Numbered from the stretch's first letter, positions 35,223-45,233 are shown. The stretch is DNA of 64,000 nt from Nocardia elegans NBRC 108235 (GCF_001612845.1 NZ_BDBF01000002.1:62001-126000); one strand, 5' to 3'. Notes: a model not told the origin generated them from the letters alone. Program-made: numbers and translations.

Positions 35223-35808
35223 CGCTGTCTCCCGCATCGGTATTCGGTTGATACTGCTCGTATTTCGGCCAGTCCTGCGGAATCGCCGTGCCGCGCAGTC
35301 CGGTATCGGCCGCGAGCGCGACCGCCTCGTCGCCGAGCGGATTCAGCCCCGGGCCCTTGGCCAGTGCGTGCGCGATCAGCACGTGCAGGCATTTGACCCG
35401 CTCGGGCATCCCACCGCCGCTGAAATCCGTTCCCAGCGACTCGATTTCGTCGCGTTCGGACAGGTAGCTCTCGTGCGCGACGCGGTAGGCGGCGGCCAGT
35501 TCCGGGTCGGCGGCCAGGCGCTCGGTCATCCCGCGCATCAGCCCGGCGGCCTCCTGCCGGCTCGCCTCGGCGGTCAGGCGCGGATCGGTGAGGTAGTAGA
35601 GCGTGGGGAACGGGGTGCCGTCGGGCAGGCGCGGCGCGGTCTTCACGACCGCCGGTTGGCCGTCGGGCGTGCGATAGGCGATCGCGAGCACCCCGCGTGG
35701 CTCCCGGCCGAGCTGGCGGGCCACGATCTCGAGATCCGCCGCGGCGGGCGCACCCCGCTCGGCACGCGCCTCGCCGGACGAGGGCTCGGGCGTAGCGGGG
35801 TCGGTCAA
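35215..35808 (-). CDS. DUF501 family protein
   Basis: A 197-residue protein of the actinobacterial DUF501 family, always beside ftsB and ppx. Core motifs are IVARQLGREPRGVLAIAYR, FPTLYYLTDPRLTAEASR, and MPERVKCLHVLIAHALAKG with a conserved Cys-Leu-His. The function is unknown. The start is a TTG with AAGGAG 8 nt upstream, and it overlaps the ftsB TGA by 4 nt (TTGA), a clear case of translational coupling. The first about 30 residues are low-complexity. A run of proline codons ends the preceding gene close to this start. Confidence 0.88.
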   Translation of the reverse strand: MTDPATPEPSSGEARAERGAPAAADLEIVARQLGREPRGVLAIAYRTPDGQPAVVKTAPRLPDGTPFPTLYYLTDPRLTAEASRQEAAGLMRGMTERLAADPELAAAYRVAHESYLSERDEIESLGTDFSGGGMPERVKCLHVLIAHALAKGPGLNPLGDEAVALAADTGLRGTAIPQDWPKYEQYQPNTDAGDSDE

Positions 35809-36452
35809 CGGGGTTCTCCTTCGGGCGGGGGTGGTGGCGGCGGGGGTGGTGGCGGTGGCGGCGCCTCGGTGGTGGACTGCGGCTCGGACATACTGCGCCA
35901 CAGCTGGGTGTACCAGGGATCGGGGCGGCGCGCCTGGCTCGTCGGCACCGGCACCGCGGGCTGCTCGATACCGGGCACCTGCACGATGTAGGCGGTGTCG
36001 CCGGGCATCACCAGCCGCAGCCGGTCGCGCGCCTCGGAGCGGATGTAGGCGGGGTCTTGCTGTTGCGCGCGGCGGTCGCGCAACCGGGTCAGATCGTTTT
36101 CCAGATCGCGGCGCTGTTCGGCCAATTGCACCGATTCCGAACGCTGGCTGAAATAGGTGCGCATCGGCACGGCGAGGGTCAGCGCGAGCGCGCACAGCAC
36201 CGCCGCCAAGATGACCGCGCGCCCGGTGGACAGCCCCAGAATCCGGTGATCGTGGCGATCCTCGGACTTCTTCGACTTCGCGCGCGTGGTGCGCGGTTCG
36301 GATTTCGCGCCGGCGGAACGTCGTTGCGCGGCCCGTTTGCCGGCGGACGTGCGCGTGGAGCCGTTCGCGGCTCGTTCGGGGCGGGGCGAGCGCGTCGAGC
36401 GGCGGTCACCGCGTCCTGCCGGACTGGTGCCGCGCGCCCGTCGCTCCGTCAT
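35805..36452 (-). CDS. ftsB: FtsB/DivIC-type septum formation initiator
   Basis: A 215-residue bitopic membrane protein. A basic cytoplasmic N-terminus (about 1-75), one membrane helix (AVILAAVLCALALTLAVPM), a coiled coil (SESVQLAEQRRDLENDLTRL), and the DivIC-family tail PAYIRSEARDRLRLVMPGD. It belongs to the divisome subcomplex FtsQ-FtsL-FtsB. The C-terminus carries 13 consecutive prolines just before EGEPR and the stop, coupled to the DUF501 TTG. GAGG precedes the ATG. Position after eno is conserved in related genera. Confidence 0.9.
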   Translation of the reverse strand: MTERRARGTSPAGRGDRRSTRSPRPERAANGSTRTSAGKRAAQRRSAGAKSEPRTTRAKSKKSEDRHDHRILGLSTGRAVILAAVLCALALTLAVPMRTYFSQRSESVQLAEQRRDLENDLTRLRDRRAQQQDPAYIRSEARDRLRLVMPGDTAYIVQVPGIEQPAVPVPTSQARRPDPWYTQLWRSMSEPQSTTEAPPPPPPPPPPPPPEGEPR

Positions 36453-36578
36453 CCCCACACCTCGAAATCGCCTGCCTCCATAGCGGCGCTGCGATTCGAC
36501 CGCACAGCGCAACGGTTTCGCGCGGTGACCGGCCGCGGTATCGACCGGCCCCGCACGCCACACCCGTTGTCGAGGCTA

Positions 36579-37901
<1,323 letters not shown>

Positions 37902-38089
37902 TCAGGGGCCCTGCCCACCGCCGTCCATGAGCAGGTCGCACGGCGGGCCCGTGCGCTTGCGAGCCTAATGGGTACGGCCCGGACCGCACGACACCGGTGG
38001 GCACGCGGTCCCGGTCGTTCACGCATGCAAGGAGTAGCCGCCGGGTTCGAAGGTCCGCGCCGCACCAGCGTCAGGCCGGCGCGCGGCGC

Positions 38090-38827
38090 TCAAGCGCGGC
38101 GGCCGACGCTGTATGCCGCCGCCTTCGTCCGCACGGTCGCCATATAGGTAGCGGACTGGTTGTAGGTCAGCACCGCCTTCTGCCAGCCCTCCGCGGTGCG
38201 GAGATCGCCGCCGCTGGCGCACAGGTAGCGCGCGGCGGTCAGCGAGGCGTCATCGATGCTGTCCGGATCCGCGCGGCCGTCCCCGTTGGCGTCCACACCC
38301 CAGTGCTGCCAGGTTTCGGGCAGGAATTGGAACGGCCCCTCGGCGCGCACGTAGACCGGGGCGCCGGCGCGTGCGGTGGCCGCGTCGTCGAGAATCCTTG
38401 CGACACCGGGTGATCCGTCCAAGGGGATGCCGCGGATCGGCGGGCGGACCTCGCCGTCGGCATCCAGCTCGGAACCGCCGTGGCGGCCGTGCTTGCTCTC
38501 CACCCGCGCGATGCCCGCGATCGTGGTCCAGCCGATTCCGCAGTCGGGACGCGAACGAGCCATGACCTCGGCCGCGTATCCGTACGCCTCGAGCGCGACC
38601 GTGGGGATGCCGAGCGCGTCCGACTGTGCTTGCGCCCAGCCACGCAACTGTTCGGCACTGCGACCGGGCGCATCGAGGTCGATCGGCGGAACCGGGGCGC
38701 CCGCACCGGGCGGAATTCCGTCCGGAATCGGGGGCAGGTTGTCGGTTCCCGCACATCCGGACAGCAGCGCGACCGCCGCGGCGGCGGCGAACGCGAGGGG
38801 CCGGAATCCGGGGATGGTCGAACGCAC
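38090..38827 (-). CDS. Lytic transglycosylase lipoprotein (LpqU-like)
   Basis: A 245-residue lipoprotein with a lipobox LLSGCAG at about residue 24-30. The catalytic region has WTTIAGIARVESKHG (Glu in the VESKHG helix), GPFQFLPETWQHWGVDANGD, and a following LTAARYLCASGGDLRTAEGW, the MltB-like/SLT pattern that cleaves peptidoglycan. It matches LpqU, which lies next to eno in mycobacteria. The GTG at 38827 is used since it begins the signal peptide. It is the last conserved gene before the inserted iron-box cassette. Confidence 0.87.
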   Translation of the reverse strand: MRSTIPGFRPLAFAAAAAVALLSGCAGTDNLPPIPDGIPPGAGAPVPPIDLDAPGRSAEQLRGWAQAQSDALGIPTVALEAYGYAAEVMARSRPDCGIGWTTIAGIARVESKHGRHGGSELDADGEVRPPIRGIPLDGSPGVARILDDAATARAGAPVYVRAEGPFQFLPETWQHWGVDANGDGRADPDSIDDASLTAARYLCASGGDLRTAEGWQKAVLTYNQSATYMATVRTKAAAYSVGRRA

Positions 38828-38955
38828 GTTTCCATCATCCAGATTCGCGCGCGGATGGCACGCACCGTGACGGCGCACTCGACCCGGCCCGGCATACGAT
38901 CAGCTACCTCTCCCCGCCGCCGCTCATATCGAAACGCTATGTTCAATGGCGCACT

Positions 38956-38974
38956 TTAGGTAAGCCTTGCTTAA
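38956..38974 (+). promoter_or_regulatory. IdeR/DtxR-type iron box
   Basis: TTAGGTAAGCCTTGCTTAA matches the DtxR/IdeR consensus TWAGGTWAGSCTWACCTWA at 17 of 19 positions. It lies 77 bp upstream of the first gene of the Dap-type cassette. A possible -10 (TAAGAT, 38972-38977) overlaps its right end, so iron-loaded repressor would block transcription. Iron-starvation induction is inferred. Confidence 0.8.
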
Positions 38975-39051
38975 GATCAACGGAGCGACTAACTTCGCAT
39001 TCCGAGTCTTCACCACCTGCTTCATCCCCATTGCGAGGAAGGGAACTCCTG

Positions 39052-40149
39052 GTGAAAAACGTTCTCCGCGAACGTAAGACACCCCAACACGAAGAAACCG
39101 AACCGATCGACCGCCGTACGCTCGCCCCCGAAGCCGCGGCGGCCGTGTTCTGTTCGGCCGAAGAGATCGCGATCACACTCCACCGCACACCCGGTGGTTC
39201 CGCGCCGATCCGCCGCACCCTCTCCGATCCGGCACTGATCCGGCTCGTGGACGCCCGCGCCGCCGAACTTCCGGCCGCGGTGCGCACCGCCCTGCGACCG
39301 CCCGACACCCCCGCCGGTGCGGCGATCATCAGTCGCCTGCCGGTGCGTGACGACGAGCTCGGCCCGACGCCGCCCGACTGGACCCATGCCGCCGAACCGG
39401 CGTGCCCGGAGTCGTTTCGCCTGGATATCGCCCTGTTGCTGCTCGCCCGCTGCGCCGGCGAACCCTTCGGCTGGCAGGGCCAGCAGGGTGGGCGGCTGGT
39501 CAACAACATCCTGCCCACACCCGGCCACGAACACGAACAGTCCGGCGCCAGCAGCACCACGCTCCTGAGCCCGCACACCGAGGACGCTTTCCACCCCGAG
39601 CGCGCACATCTGCTGTTGCTCGGCTGTCTGCGCAATCCCGATCGGGTGGGTACCACCATCTCCTCGGTCCGCCAGGTGAATCTGGATGCGGACGGGCGTC
39701 GGCTGCTCGCCGAACCGACACTGCCGATCCTGCCCGACGTCTCCTACGGCGAGGATTTCGGCGAGCACCGCCCCGCCCCCGTGGCCACCGTCGCCGCCGG
39801 TGACGGCGGACCGACCCTGCGCTACGACCCCGCCTACACCCCGCTCGACGACGCGGGGGCCGAATACCGTTGCGCCTACGCCCATCTCGGCACCGAATTG
39901 GAACGAGTCTGTCACCGTGCGGTGTTGGAGCCGGGGGAGTTGCTGCTGATGGACAATGATGTCGTCGTGCACGGCCGGGTTCCGTTCACGCCCCGATACG
40001 ACGGGACCGACCGCTGGCTCAAGCGGGTCAACATCCGGCTGGCACGCCGCCGCGCACCGGCCGAGTCCGGCGAAAGCGGATACGGACAGCGAACGGTGCG
40101 GCCGTTCGCGCCGAATCTCTGTGCGGCACCGAATATCTCGCCCCGATGA
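39052..40149 (+). CDS. VioC/AsnO-like Fe(II)/2-oxoglutarate oxygenase
   Basis: A 365-residue TauD/clavaminate synthase-like enzyme. Facial-triad residues are His175 and Glu177 in LLSPHTEDAFHPER and the distal His307 in DVVVHGRVPF. Arg325 in RWLKRVNI would bind 2-oxoglutarate. The HTEDAFHP motif and spacing are those of the VioC (Arg) and AsnO (Asn) beta-hydroxylases from peptide-antibiotic pathways. It probably hydroxylates an amino acid or aminoacyl-type intermediate. GTG start with AGGAAGG about 12 nt upstream. First gene after an iron box; followed by the SbnB-like gene after 25 bp. Confidence 0.85.
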   Translation: MKNVLRERKTPQHEETEPIDRRTLAPEAAAAVFCSAEEIAITLHRTPGGSAPIRRTLSDPALIRLVDARAAELPAAVRTALRPPDTPAGAAIISRLPVRDDELGPTPPDWTHAAEPACPESFRLDIALLLLARCAGEPFGWQGQQGGRLVNNILPTPGHEHEQSGASSTTLLSPHTEDAFHPERAHLLLLGCLRNPDRVGTTISSVRQVNLDADGRRLLAEPTLPILPDVSYGEDFGEHRPAPVATVAAGDGGPTLRYDPAYTPLDDAGAEYRCAYAHLGTELERVCHRAVLEPGELLLMDNDVVVHGRVPFTPRYDGTDRWLKRVNIRLARRRAPAESGESGYGQRTVRPFAPNLCAAPNISPR

Positions 40150-40174
40150 ACCGACCAGTGAACCGAGGAACGCA

Positions 40175-41164
40175 GTGAGCAGCCGCCCCACCCCGTTGCG
40201 CGTACTCAGCCGCAGCGATCTCGCCGATGTCCCGATCGCGCCCAACGAGGTGGTGCGCGCCGTCGAGGACGCCTATCTGGCCCTGGCACAGGGTGATTCG
40301 GACAACCCGCGCAAGCTCAGTGTGGCGCATCCGGACGGCTGGTCGGTGGCGTACGCGATGCTCGGGCGCGACGGCCGCCGCCGGGTGGTCGCGATGAAGA
40401 CCTCGTACAAATTCGATCCGAGCCACGACCGCAGCACCAAGCGCTACTACACCACCATCACCCTCTACGACGACGCGACCGGCACCCCGATCGCGATGAT
40501 GGACTGCGCGCGGGTCGGCGCGTTGCGCACACCGGCGGTGTCGGCGCTGCTGGTTCGCGAGACGGTGCGGCCGGGTGCGCGCAGCGTGCTGCTGATCGGC
40601 ACCGGCACCCAGGGCCGAAACGCCCTGCCGCACTTGCTCGCCGCGAATCCGCAGTTGAACCGGCTGATGGTGTACGGCACCCATCCCGAGGGGCTGGAAG
40701 CGGTGGGCACCCACCTGCGCGCGCACGCGCCGCACCTGGATCTCGATGTGGTCGACGATCCGCGCGGCGCGGCGGCGACGGCCGATGTGGTGCTCGCGAC
40801 CGCCGGGCCCGGGACGCAGGTCGCCCTCGAATCCGATGATCTGGCACCGGGTTCGGTGGCCGTGCTGGTCGGTTACGGACTGGCGCCGTCGACGCTCACC
40901 GACGCCGACCGCGTGGTGGCCACCAGCGCCGAACAGATGGCGCTGACCGGCACCGACATGGCGGGACCGGACGGGCGGCTGCGCTCGGTCGACGCCGAAC
41001 TGCCCGCTATTCTGGGCCGCCGCGCGACCGCGCGCACCAGTGCCGACGAACGTCTGTTCGTCTACAACAGCGGCCTGGTCCTCACCGATATCGCCGTCGC
41101 GCACGCGCTGGCCGAACGCGCCATCGCCGAGGGCCGAGGCACGGAGGTGCCGCTGTGGGACTGA
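40175..41164 (+). CDS. SbnB-like N-((2S)-2-amino-2-carboxyethyl)-glutamate dehydrogenase
   Basis: A 329-residue NAD-dependent enzyme of the ornithine cyclodeaminase/mu-crystallin family. The Rossmann motif VLLIGTGTQGRNALP is at about 138-152, with VVAMKTSYKF carrying the conserved Lys region and ALRTPAVSAL the Arg. SbnB oxidises the glutamate adduct made by SbnA to give L-2,3-diaminopropionate and 2-oxoglutarate. Here the partner SbnA-like gene is two genes downstream, supporting this role. GAGGAA precedes the GTG. A plain ornithine cyclodeaminase or alanine dehydrogenase is the alternative. Confidence 0.82.
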   Translation: MSSRPTPLRVLSRSDLADVPIAPNEVVRAVEDAYLALAQGDSDNPRKLSVAHPDGWSVAYAMLGRDGRRRVVAMKTSYKFDPSHDRSTKRYYTTITLYDDATGTPIAMMDCARVGALRTPAVSALLVRETVRPGARSVLLIGTGTQGRNALPHLLAANPQLNRLMVYGTHPEGLEAVGTHLRAHAPHLDLDVVDDPRGAAATADVVLATAGPGTQVALESDDLAPGSVAVLVGYGLAPSTLTDADRVVATSAEQMALTGTDMAGPDGRLRSVDAELPAILGRRATARTSADERLFVYNSGLVLTDIAVAHALAERAIAEGRGTEVPLWD

Positions 41165-41351
41165 CCGGGACGCACTCCCCTGGCGCTACGCGTTCGTCCC
41201 GGCCGACCGCGAACCGGACGACGATCCAGCCGCCCGCTACACCACGTGCGGGCCGACCGGCGACACCGCGGCGAGCGCGCCCATGGGGTATGCCCCCTGC
41301 GCGAACAACTTTCGGTGACTCGAAGCGGTCGTCGGCCTCGGAGACGACGCG
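41165..41351. other. 187-nt gap within the cassette, unexplained
   Basis: This is the only large gap in the cassette. On the plus strand an uninterrupted frame (part of 41040-41318) has third-position GC of about 88 percent over 41165-41318 and encodes WRYAFVPADREPDDDP and GYAPCANNFR, but it has no start codon inside the gap. It may be a decayed C-terminal extension, a frameshifted fragment, or chance. Confidence 0.4.
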
Positions 41352-42728
41352 GTGACCGCGAGCCGGAGTACGCAGGCGCCCAACGATACGTTGACCTCTA
41401 CTTCGATCACGGCGCCGCCCCTCCCCGCTCACCGGGACGAGTGGGAGCGCCGACTGCTGGCCGACGCCCATCTGCTCGACGACATCGCCTACGCGATCGG
41501 CGGCCCGTTCCACGTGCTGTACCCGGAGCGAGTGGGTGTAAATATCGACGGCTTCCGCGAGCAGTTCCGGCGCCACGGGGTGGACGGCGCGATCTACTAC
41601 GGCAAGAAGGCGAACAAGTCCGGAGCCGTGGTGCGGGTGTGCGCCGAACACGGCGCCGGCGTCGATGTCGCCAGCGTCGGCGAGCTGAGTTCGGCTCTGG
41701 CGAACGGCATCCGGGGTCATGATCTGGTGGTGACCGGACCGGCCAAATCCGATGAGCTGCTGTGGCTGGCCACCCGGCACGGCGCCCTGATCGCCGTCGA
41801 CGACCCCGGCGAACTCGCCCGGCTCACCGACCTCGGCGCCACCGCCCGCGTGCTGCTGCGGGTACTCCCGCCGGATTCGACCAGCCGATTCGGCATGACC
41901 GACCTCGAGCTCGACACGGTGCTGCACCGCAGCGATCCAGCCCCGATCCGGGTGGAGGGGTTCAGCTTTCACCTCTCCGGCTACGACCCGATCGCCCGTG
42001 CGGAATTGGCGGCCGCGCTGGTCGACCGATGCCGGCACGCCCGCGCCCTCGGACATCCGGCCACCACCATTTCCCTCGGCGGCGGATTCGGCGTCGAGTA
42101 CCTGCCGGACACGGCCTGGCGCGCCTTCACCGAGGCACACGGTCCGCACTGGTTCCACGCGGACAAGACGTTCGATTCGTATTACCCCTACCATCAGCGC
42201 CCCGCCGGATCGGCCGCGCTGGCGGCCGTACTCGACCACGGCGATCTGGCGAAAGTTCTGCGCGCCCATGCCATTCGGCTCGCCGTCGAGCCGGGGCGCG
42301 CACTGCTGGACCGCGCAGGCAGCACCGTGTTCCGCGTTCAGGGCGTCAAAACTCGCACGGCACAGTCGATTCCCTACCAGCTGCTCACCGTCGACGGCAC
42401 CAGCCTGAGCCTGTCCGAGCAATGGTTCGACAGCGAATATCTGCCCGACCCGGTGCTGTGGCCGATGCGGCCGGGTGCGGTAACTCCGGCCTGCGTCGGC
42501 GCCGCGACCTGCCTGGAATCGGACATGCTGAGCTGGCGGCGCATTCCGCTGCCGCGTCCGGCCGTGGTCGGCGATCTGCTCGTCTACCCGAATACCGCCG
42601 GATATCAGATGGATTCGAACGAATCGTCGTTCCACGATCTCCCCATCCCGCCGAAGGTGCTGCTGTCGAGCAGCCCGGACGCGGATCCCGCGCAGCCGCC
42701 GGGGCTGCGCTGGGCGCTCGAACGATAG
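41352..42728 (+). CDS. Y4yA/SbnH-like PLP-dependent decarboxylase
   Basis: A 458-residue fold-type III PLP enzyme related to diaminopimelate/ornithine decarboxylases. PLP Lys86 in YYGKKANKSG; barrel motifs VEGFSFHLSGYDP and SLGGGFGVEYLP; phosphate-binding AVEPGRALLDRAG; C-terminal ATCLESDMLSWRR with Cys and Asp of the decarboxylase site. In the sbn cluster SbnH decarboxylates a Dap-citrate conjugate; Y4yA enzymes have no settled substrate. Here it may decarboxylate Dap or a Dap conjugate to an ethylenediamine unit (inference). GTG start with GGAG about 10 nt upstream. Confidence 0.82.
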   Translation: MTASRSTQAPNDTLTSTSITAPPLPAHRDEWERRLLADAHLLDDIAYAIGGPFHVLYPERVGVNIDGFREQFRRHGVDGAIYYGKKANKSGAVVRVCAEHGAGVDVASVGELSSALANGIRGHDLVVTGPAKSDELLWLATRHGALIAVDDPGELARLTDLGATARVLLRVLPPDSTSRFGMTDLELDTVLHRSDPAPIRVEGFSFHLSGYDPIARAELAAALVDRCRHARALGHPATTISLGGGFGVEYLPDTAWRAFTEAHGPHWFHADKTFDSYYPYHQRPAGSAALAAVLDHGDLAKVLRAHAIRLAVEPGRALLDRAGSTVFRVQGVKTRTAQSIPYQLLTVDGTSLSLSEQWFDSEYLPDPVLWPMRPGAVTPACVGAATCLESDMLSWRRIPLPRPAVVGDLLVYPNTAGYQMDSNESSFHDLPIPPKVLLSSSPDADPAQPPGLRWALER

Positions 42729-42763
42729 CCCCGTTTCCCCACCACACTCCCGAGGAGACTCGC

Positions 42764-43810
42764 ATGCCCATCGTCACGCGCGTGACGGACCTGATCGGAA
42801 ACACTCCCCTGTTCGAGTTGGCCGTCACCGACGGCGGCACCCGGTTGCTACTGAAGCTCGAACAGTGCAATCCGACCGGCGCGGCGAAGATCCGGATGGC
42901 CCGCGAAATGGTGCTCGATGCCGAACGACGGGGTTTGCTGAGAGATGGCGGACATATTATCGAGTCGACATCCGGGAATACCGGACTGGGACTGGCGGTG
43001 GTCGCGGCCGAACGCGGCTATCGATTCACCGCCGTCGTGGACCACCACGCCTGTAAGGACAAACTGCGCGCGATGCGAGCCATGGGTGCCGATCTCGTCT
43101 ACGTCGCCGCCGAGGGCGACGACAGCCTGGCCACCTCCGCCCGGGAGGACCTGGCCGAGGCGATGGCGGCCGCACGGCCGGACGCCTACTTCACCGAACA
43201 GCACAACAACGAGGCCAATCCGGTCGGCTACTACGCCGTCGCCGAGGAGTTGCTGGCCGATCTCGAACATGTCGACATCCTGCTGTCCGCGGTCGGCACC
43301 GGCGGATCGCTGTTCGGCACCGCGCGGCGGCTGCGCGACCTGGGCCATCCCGCGCGGGTGATCGGGGTGGAACCGGTCGGATCGATCGCCTTCGGCGGGC
43401 CGGGCGGACCGTACTGGCAGTCCGGCACCGGCACCCCGCCCGGCGCGACCGTCGGGACGGCCGTGGACTATTCGCTGCTGGACGAGGGAGTCACCGTCTC
43501 GGACGTGGACGCCTTCGCCACCGCCCGCGCGGTCGCGCAGCGTTCCGGTCTGCTCATCGGCGGATCGGCGGGCGGCTCGGTGTACGTGGCACTGCAACGG
43601 CTCGAGGAATTCGAACCGGGTTCGACGATCGTCACCATCGTCTGCGACGGCGGCGAGAAGTACCTCGACACGGTCTTCGACGACGAATGGATGAGCGATC
43701 GCGATCTGCTCGATCGCACCGCCGAGCACGCGGTCACCGAACTGCTGGACCGCTACGCCCCCGGAGCCCCGGCCGCCTCCGAAGCACGAAATCTCGTGGG
43801 GGCTCGATGA
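42764..43810 (+). CDS. SbnA-like PLP synthase (cysteine synthase/CBS family)
   Basis: A 348-residue fold-type II PLP enzyme. PLP Lys42 in CNPTGAAKIRMA; substrate loop ESTSGNTGLGLAV (68-74); AVGTGGSLFGTARRL phosphate-binding loop; late GGSAGGSVYVAL. SbnA joins O-phosphoserine and glutamate to form the Dap precursor. The usual K-D-R after the PLP Lys is K-I-R here, which may alter substrate choice. GAGGAG is 6 nt before the ATG. The upstream long frame is a shadow of the decarboxylase gene. Gap to decarboxylase 35 bp, to MATE exporter 28 bp. Confidence 0.83.
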   Translation: MPIVTRVTDLIGNTPLFELAVTDGGTRLLLKLEQCNPTGAAKIRMAREMVLDAERRGLLRDGGHIIESTSGNTGLGLAVVAAERGYRFTAVVDHHACKDKLRAMRAMGADLVYVAAEGDDSLATSAREDLAEAMAAARPDAYFTEQHNNEANPVGYYAVAEELLADLEHVDILLSAVGTGGSLFGTARRLRDLGHPARVIGVEPVGSIAFGGPGGPYWQSGTGTPPGATVGTAVDYSLLDEGVTVSDVDAFATARAVAQRSGLLIGGSAGGSVYVALQRLEEFEPGSTIVTIVCDGGEKYLDTVFDDEWMSDRDLLDRTAEHAVTELLDRYAPGAPAASEARNLVGAR

Positions 43811-43838
43811 ATCCGGGCGATGCCCGGGAGGTTCGGGC

Positions 43839-45233
43839 ATGACCGCCGCCACACCCCGCGGCGACGGACGCCGGCTGACGGCACTCGCGACGCCCATCGC
43901 GCTGACCCAACTGGCCCAGGTCGCGATCTCGACCACCAATATCGCGTTGATGGGCAGCCTCGGCGTCGACCAGGTGGCGGCCGGCGGGCTGGCGCTGGTG
44001 TTGTTCAACCAGATCCGCACCATGTGCGTCGGGTTGATCACCGCCAGTGGCAATCAGGTGGCAACCGTGGTGAGCCGGGCCGAGAAGCAGCACCGCGACC
44101 CCGAGCCCGAGATCCGCGATGTGGTCCGATCGAGCTTCCTCATCGCGACCGCGGCGGGGTTGCTCGGCGGTCTCATCCTGGTCGGCCTGGGCTGGTCGCT
44201 GCAGTGGCTCGGCCAGGCCGAGGCGGTGCTGGCCGCGGCCCGGCCGATGATGGTGGCGCTCGCCCCCGGCCTGCTGCCCTGCCTGTGGTTCCAGGTGTTG
44301 CGCCAGTACACCGTCGGCATGCAAAAGCCACAGGCACTGCTGGTGGTGACGCTCGGCTCGGTGGCCTTGAACGCGGTGGTCGCGCTGGCGCTGATCCACG
44401 GCTGGGCCGGACTGCCCGCCCTGGGACTGACCGGCGTCGGCGTGGCGTCCTCGGTCGTCTTCCTCGTCACCTTCGCGGTGTTCTGGGTGATGGTGCGCCG
44501 CGACGCCGCGCTGGGGCCGACGCTGCCGATGCGGATGTGGCCGGTACGCCGGCGAACGGTCACCGCGGAACTGCGGCTCGGCGCGCCGATCGCCCTCACC
44601 TACGGCTCCGAGGCCGGCATGTTCTCGGTGCTGGCCCTCGCGATGGGCACGCTCGGCCCGGCGGCGCTGGCCGCGCACAACGTGGTGTATCAGCTCGTCT
44701 ACATCGTGTTCCAGGTCGCGGTGGGACTCTCGCACGGGGTCTCGATCCTGGTCAGCCGGGCCGTGGCCCGCGACGAGTTCCGCCGCGCCCAGAACCTGGC
44801 CGGGCTGGTGTTGCGGCAGGCGGCCGTGGTGGCCGCCGTGGTCGGCGTCCTGTACGTCGCGGCGCCCGATCTGGTGCTGCGTCCGTTCCTCACCGGCCGC
44901 GACGGCGCCTCCGTCGAGCTCGCGCACAGCCTGCTGCTGATCGCCGTCGTCCTGCAGTTCTTCGACGCCGCGCAGAACATCGGCAACGGCCTGCTGCGCG
45001 GGCTCGAGGACACCCGGGCCGGATTCCGGTTGTCGCTGGTGGGTTATTGGATCGTCGGACTGCCGACCGCATTGCTGCTCGCCTTCCCACTGGGCCTGGG
45101 CGCGAGCGGCGTGTGGTGGGGGCTGACCGCGGGCCTGGCCGCGACGGCCGTACTGATGCTGCGGCGATACTTCTCGCTGCTGCATCACCGCGAGGTCGCC
45201 GAACCCCGCCAATTGGCCGACAGCCTCAACTGA
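43839..45233 (+). CDS. MATE family efflux transporter
   Basis: A 464-residue protein with 12 helices in two homologous halves, the MATE layout: VAISTTNIALMGSLGVDQVA in helix 1-2, WFQVLRQYTVGMQKPQALL, and GSEAGMFSVLALAMGTLGP opening the second half. MATE pumps export small, often cationic or zwitterionic compounds with H+ or Na+. As last gene of the iron-box cassette it probably exports the product. GGGAGG lies about 8 nt before the ATG. Confidence 0.88.
   Translation: MTAATPRGDGRRLTALATPIALTQLAQVAISTTNIALMGSLGVDQVAAGGLALVLFNQIRTMCVGLITASGNQVATVVSRAEKQHRDPEPEIRDVVRSSFLIATAAGLLGGLILVGLGWSLQWLGQAEAVLAAARPMMVALAPGLLPCLWFQVLRQYTVGMQKPQALLVVTLGSVALNAVVALALIHGWAGLPALGLTGVGVASSVVFLVTFAVFWVMVRRDAALGPTLPMRMWPVRRRTVTAELRLGAPIALTYGSEAGMFSVLALAMGTLGPAALAAHNVVYQLVYIVFQVAVGLSHGVSILVSRAVARDEFRRAQNLAGLVLRQAAVVAAVVGVLYVAAPDLVLRPFLTGRDGASVELAHSLLLIAVVLQFFDAAQNIGNGLLRGLEDTRAGFRLSLVGYWIVGLPTALLLAFPLGLGASGVWWGLTAGLAATAVLMLRRYFSLLHHREVAEPRQLADSLN

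Noticed and set aside
38956..45233. Staphyloferrin B or another NIS siderophore locus
   Set aside because: The Dap and decarboxylase genes resemble sbnA, sbnB and sbnH, but no IucA/IucC-type synthetase or SbnG-like citrate synthase is present in the window.
38956..45233. Viomycin/capreomycin-type peptide cluster
   Set aside because: A VioC-like oxygenase with Dap genes fits part of it, but there is no NRPS, carrier protein or resistance gene.
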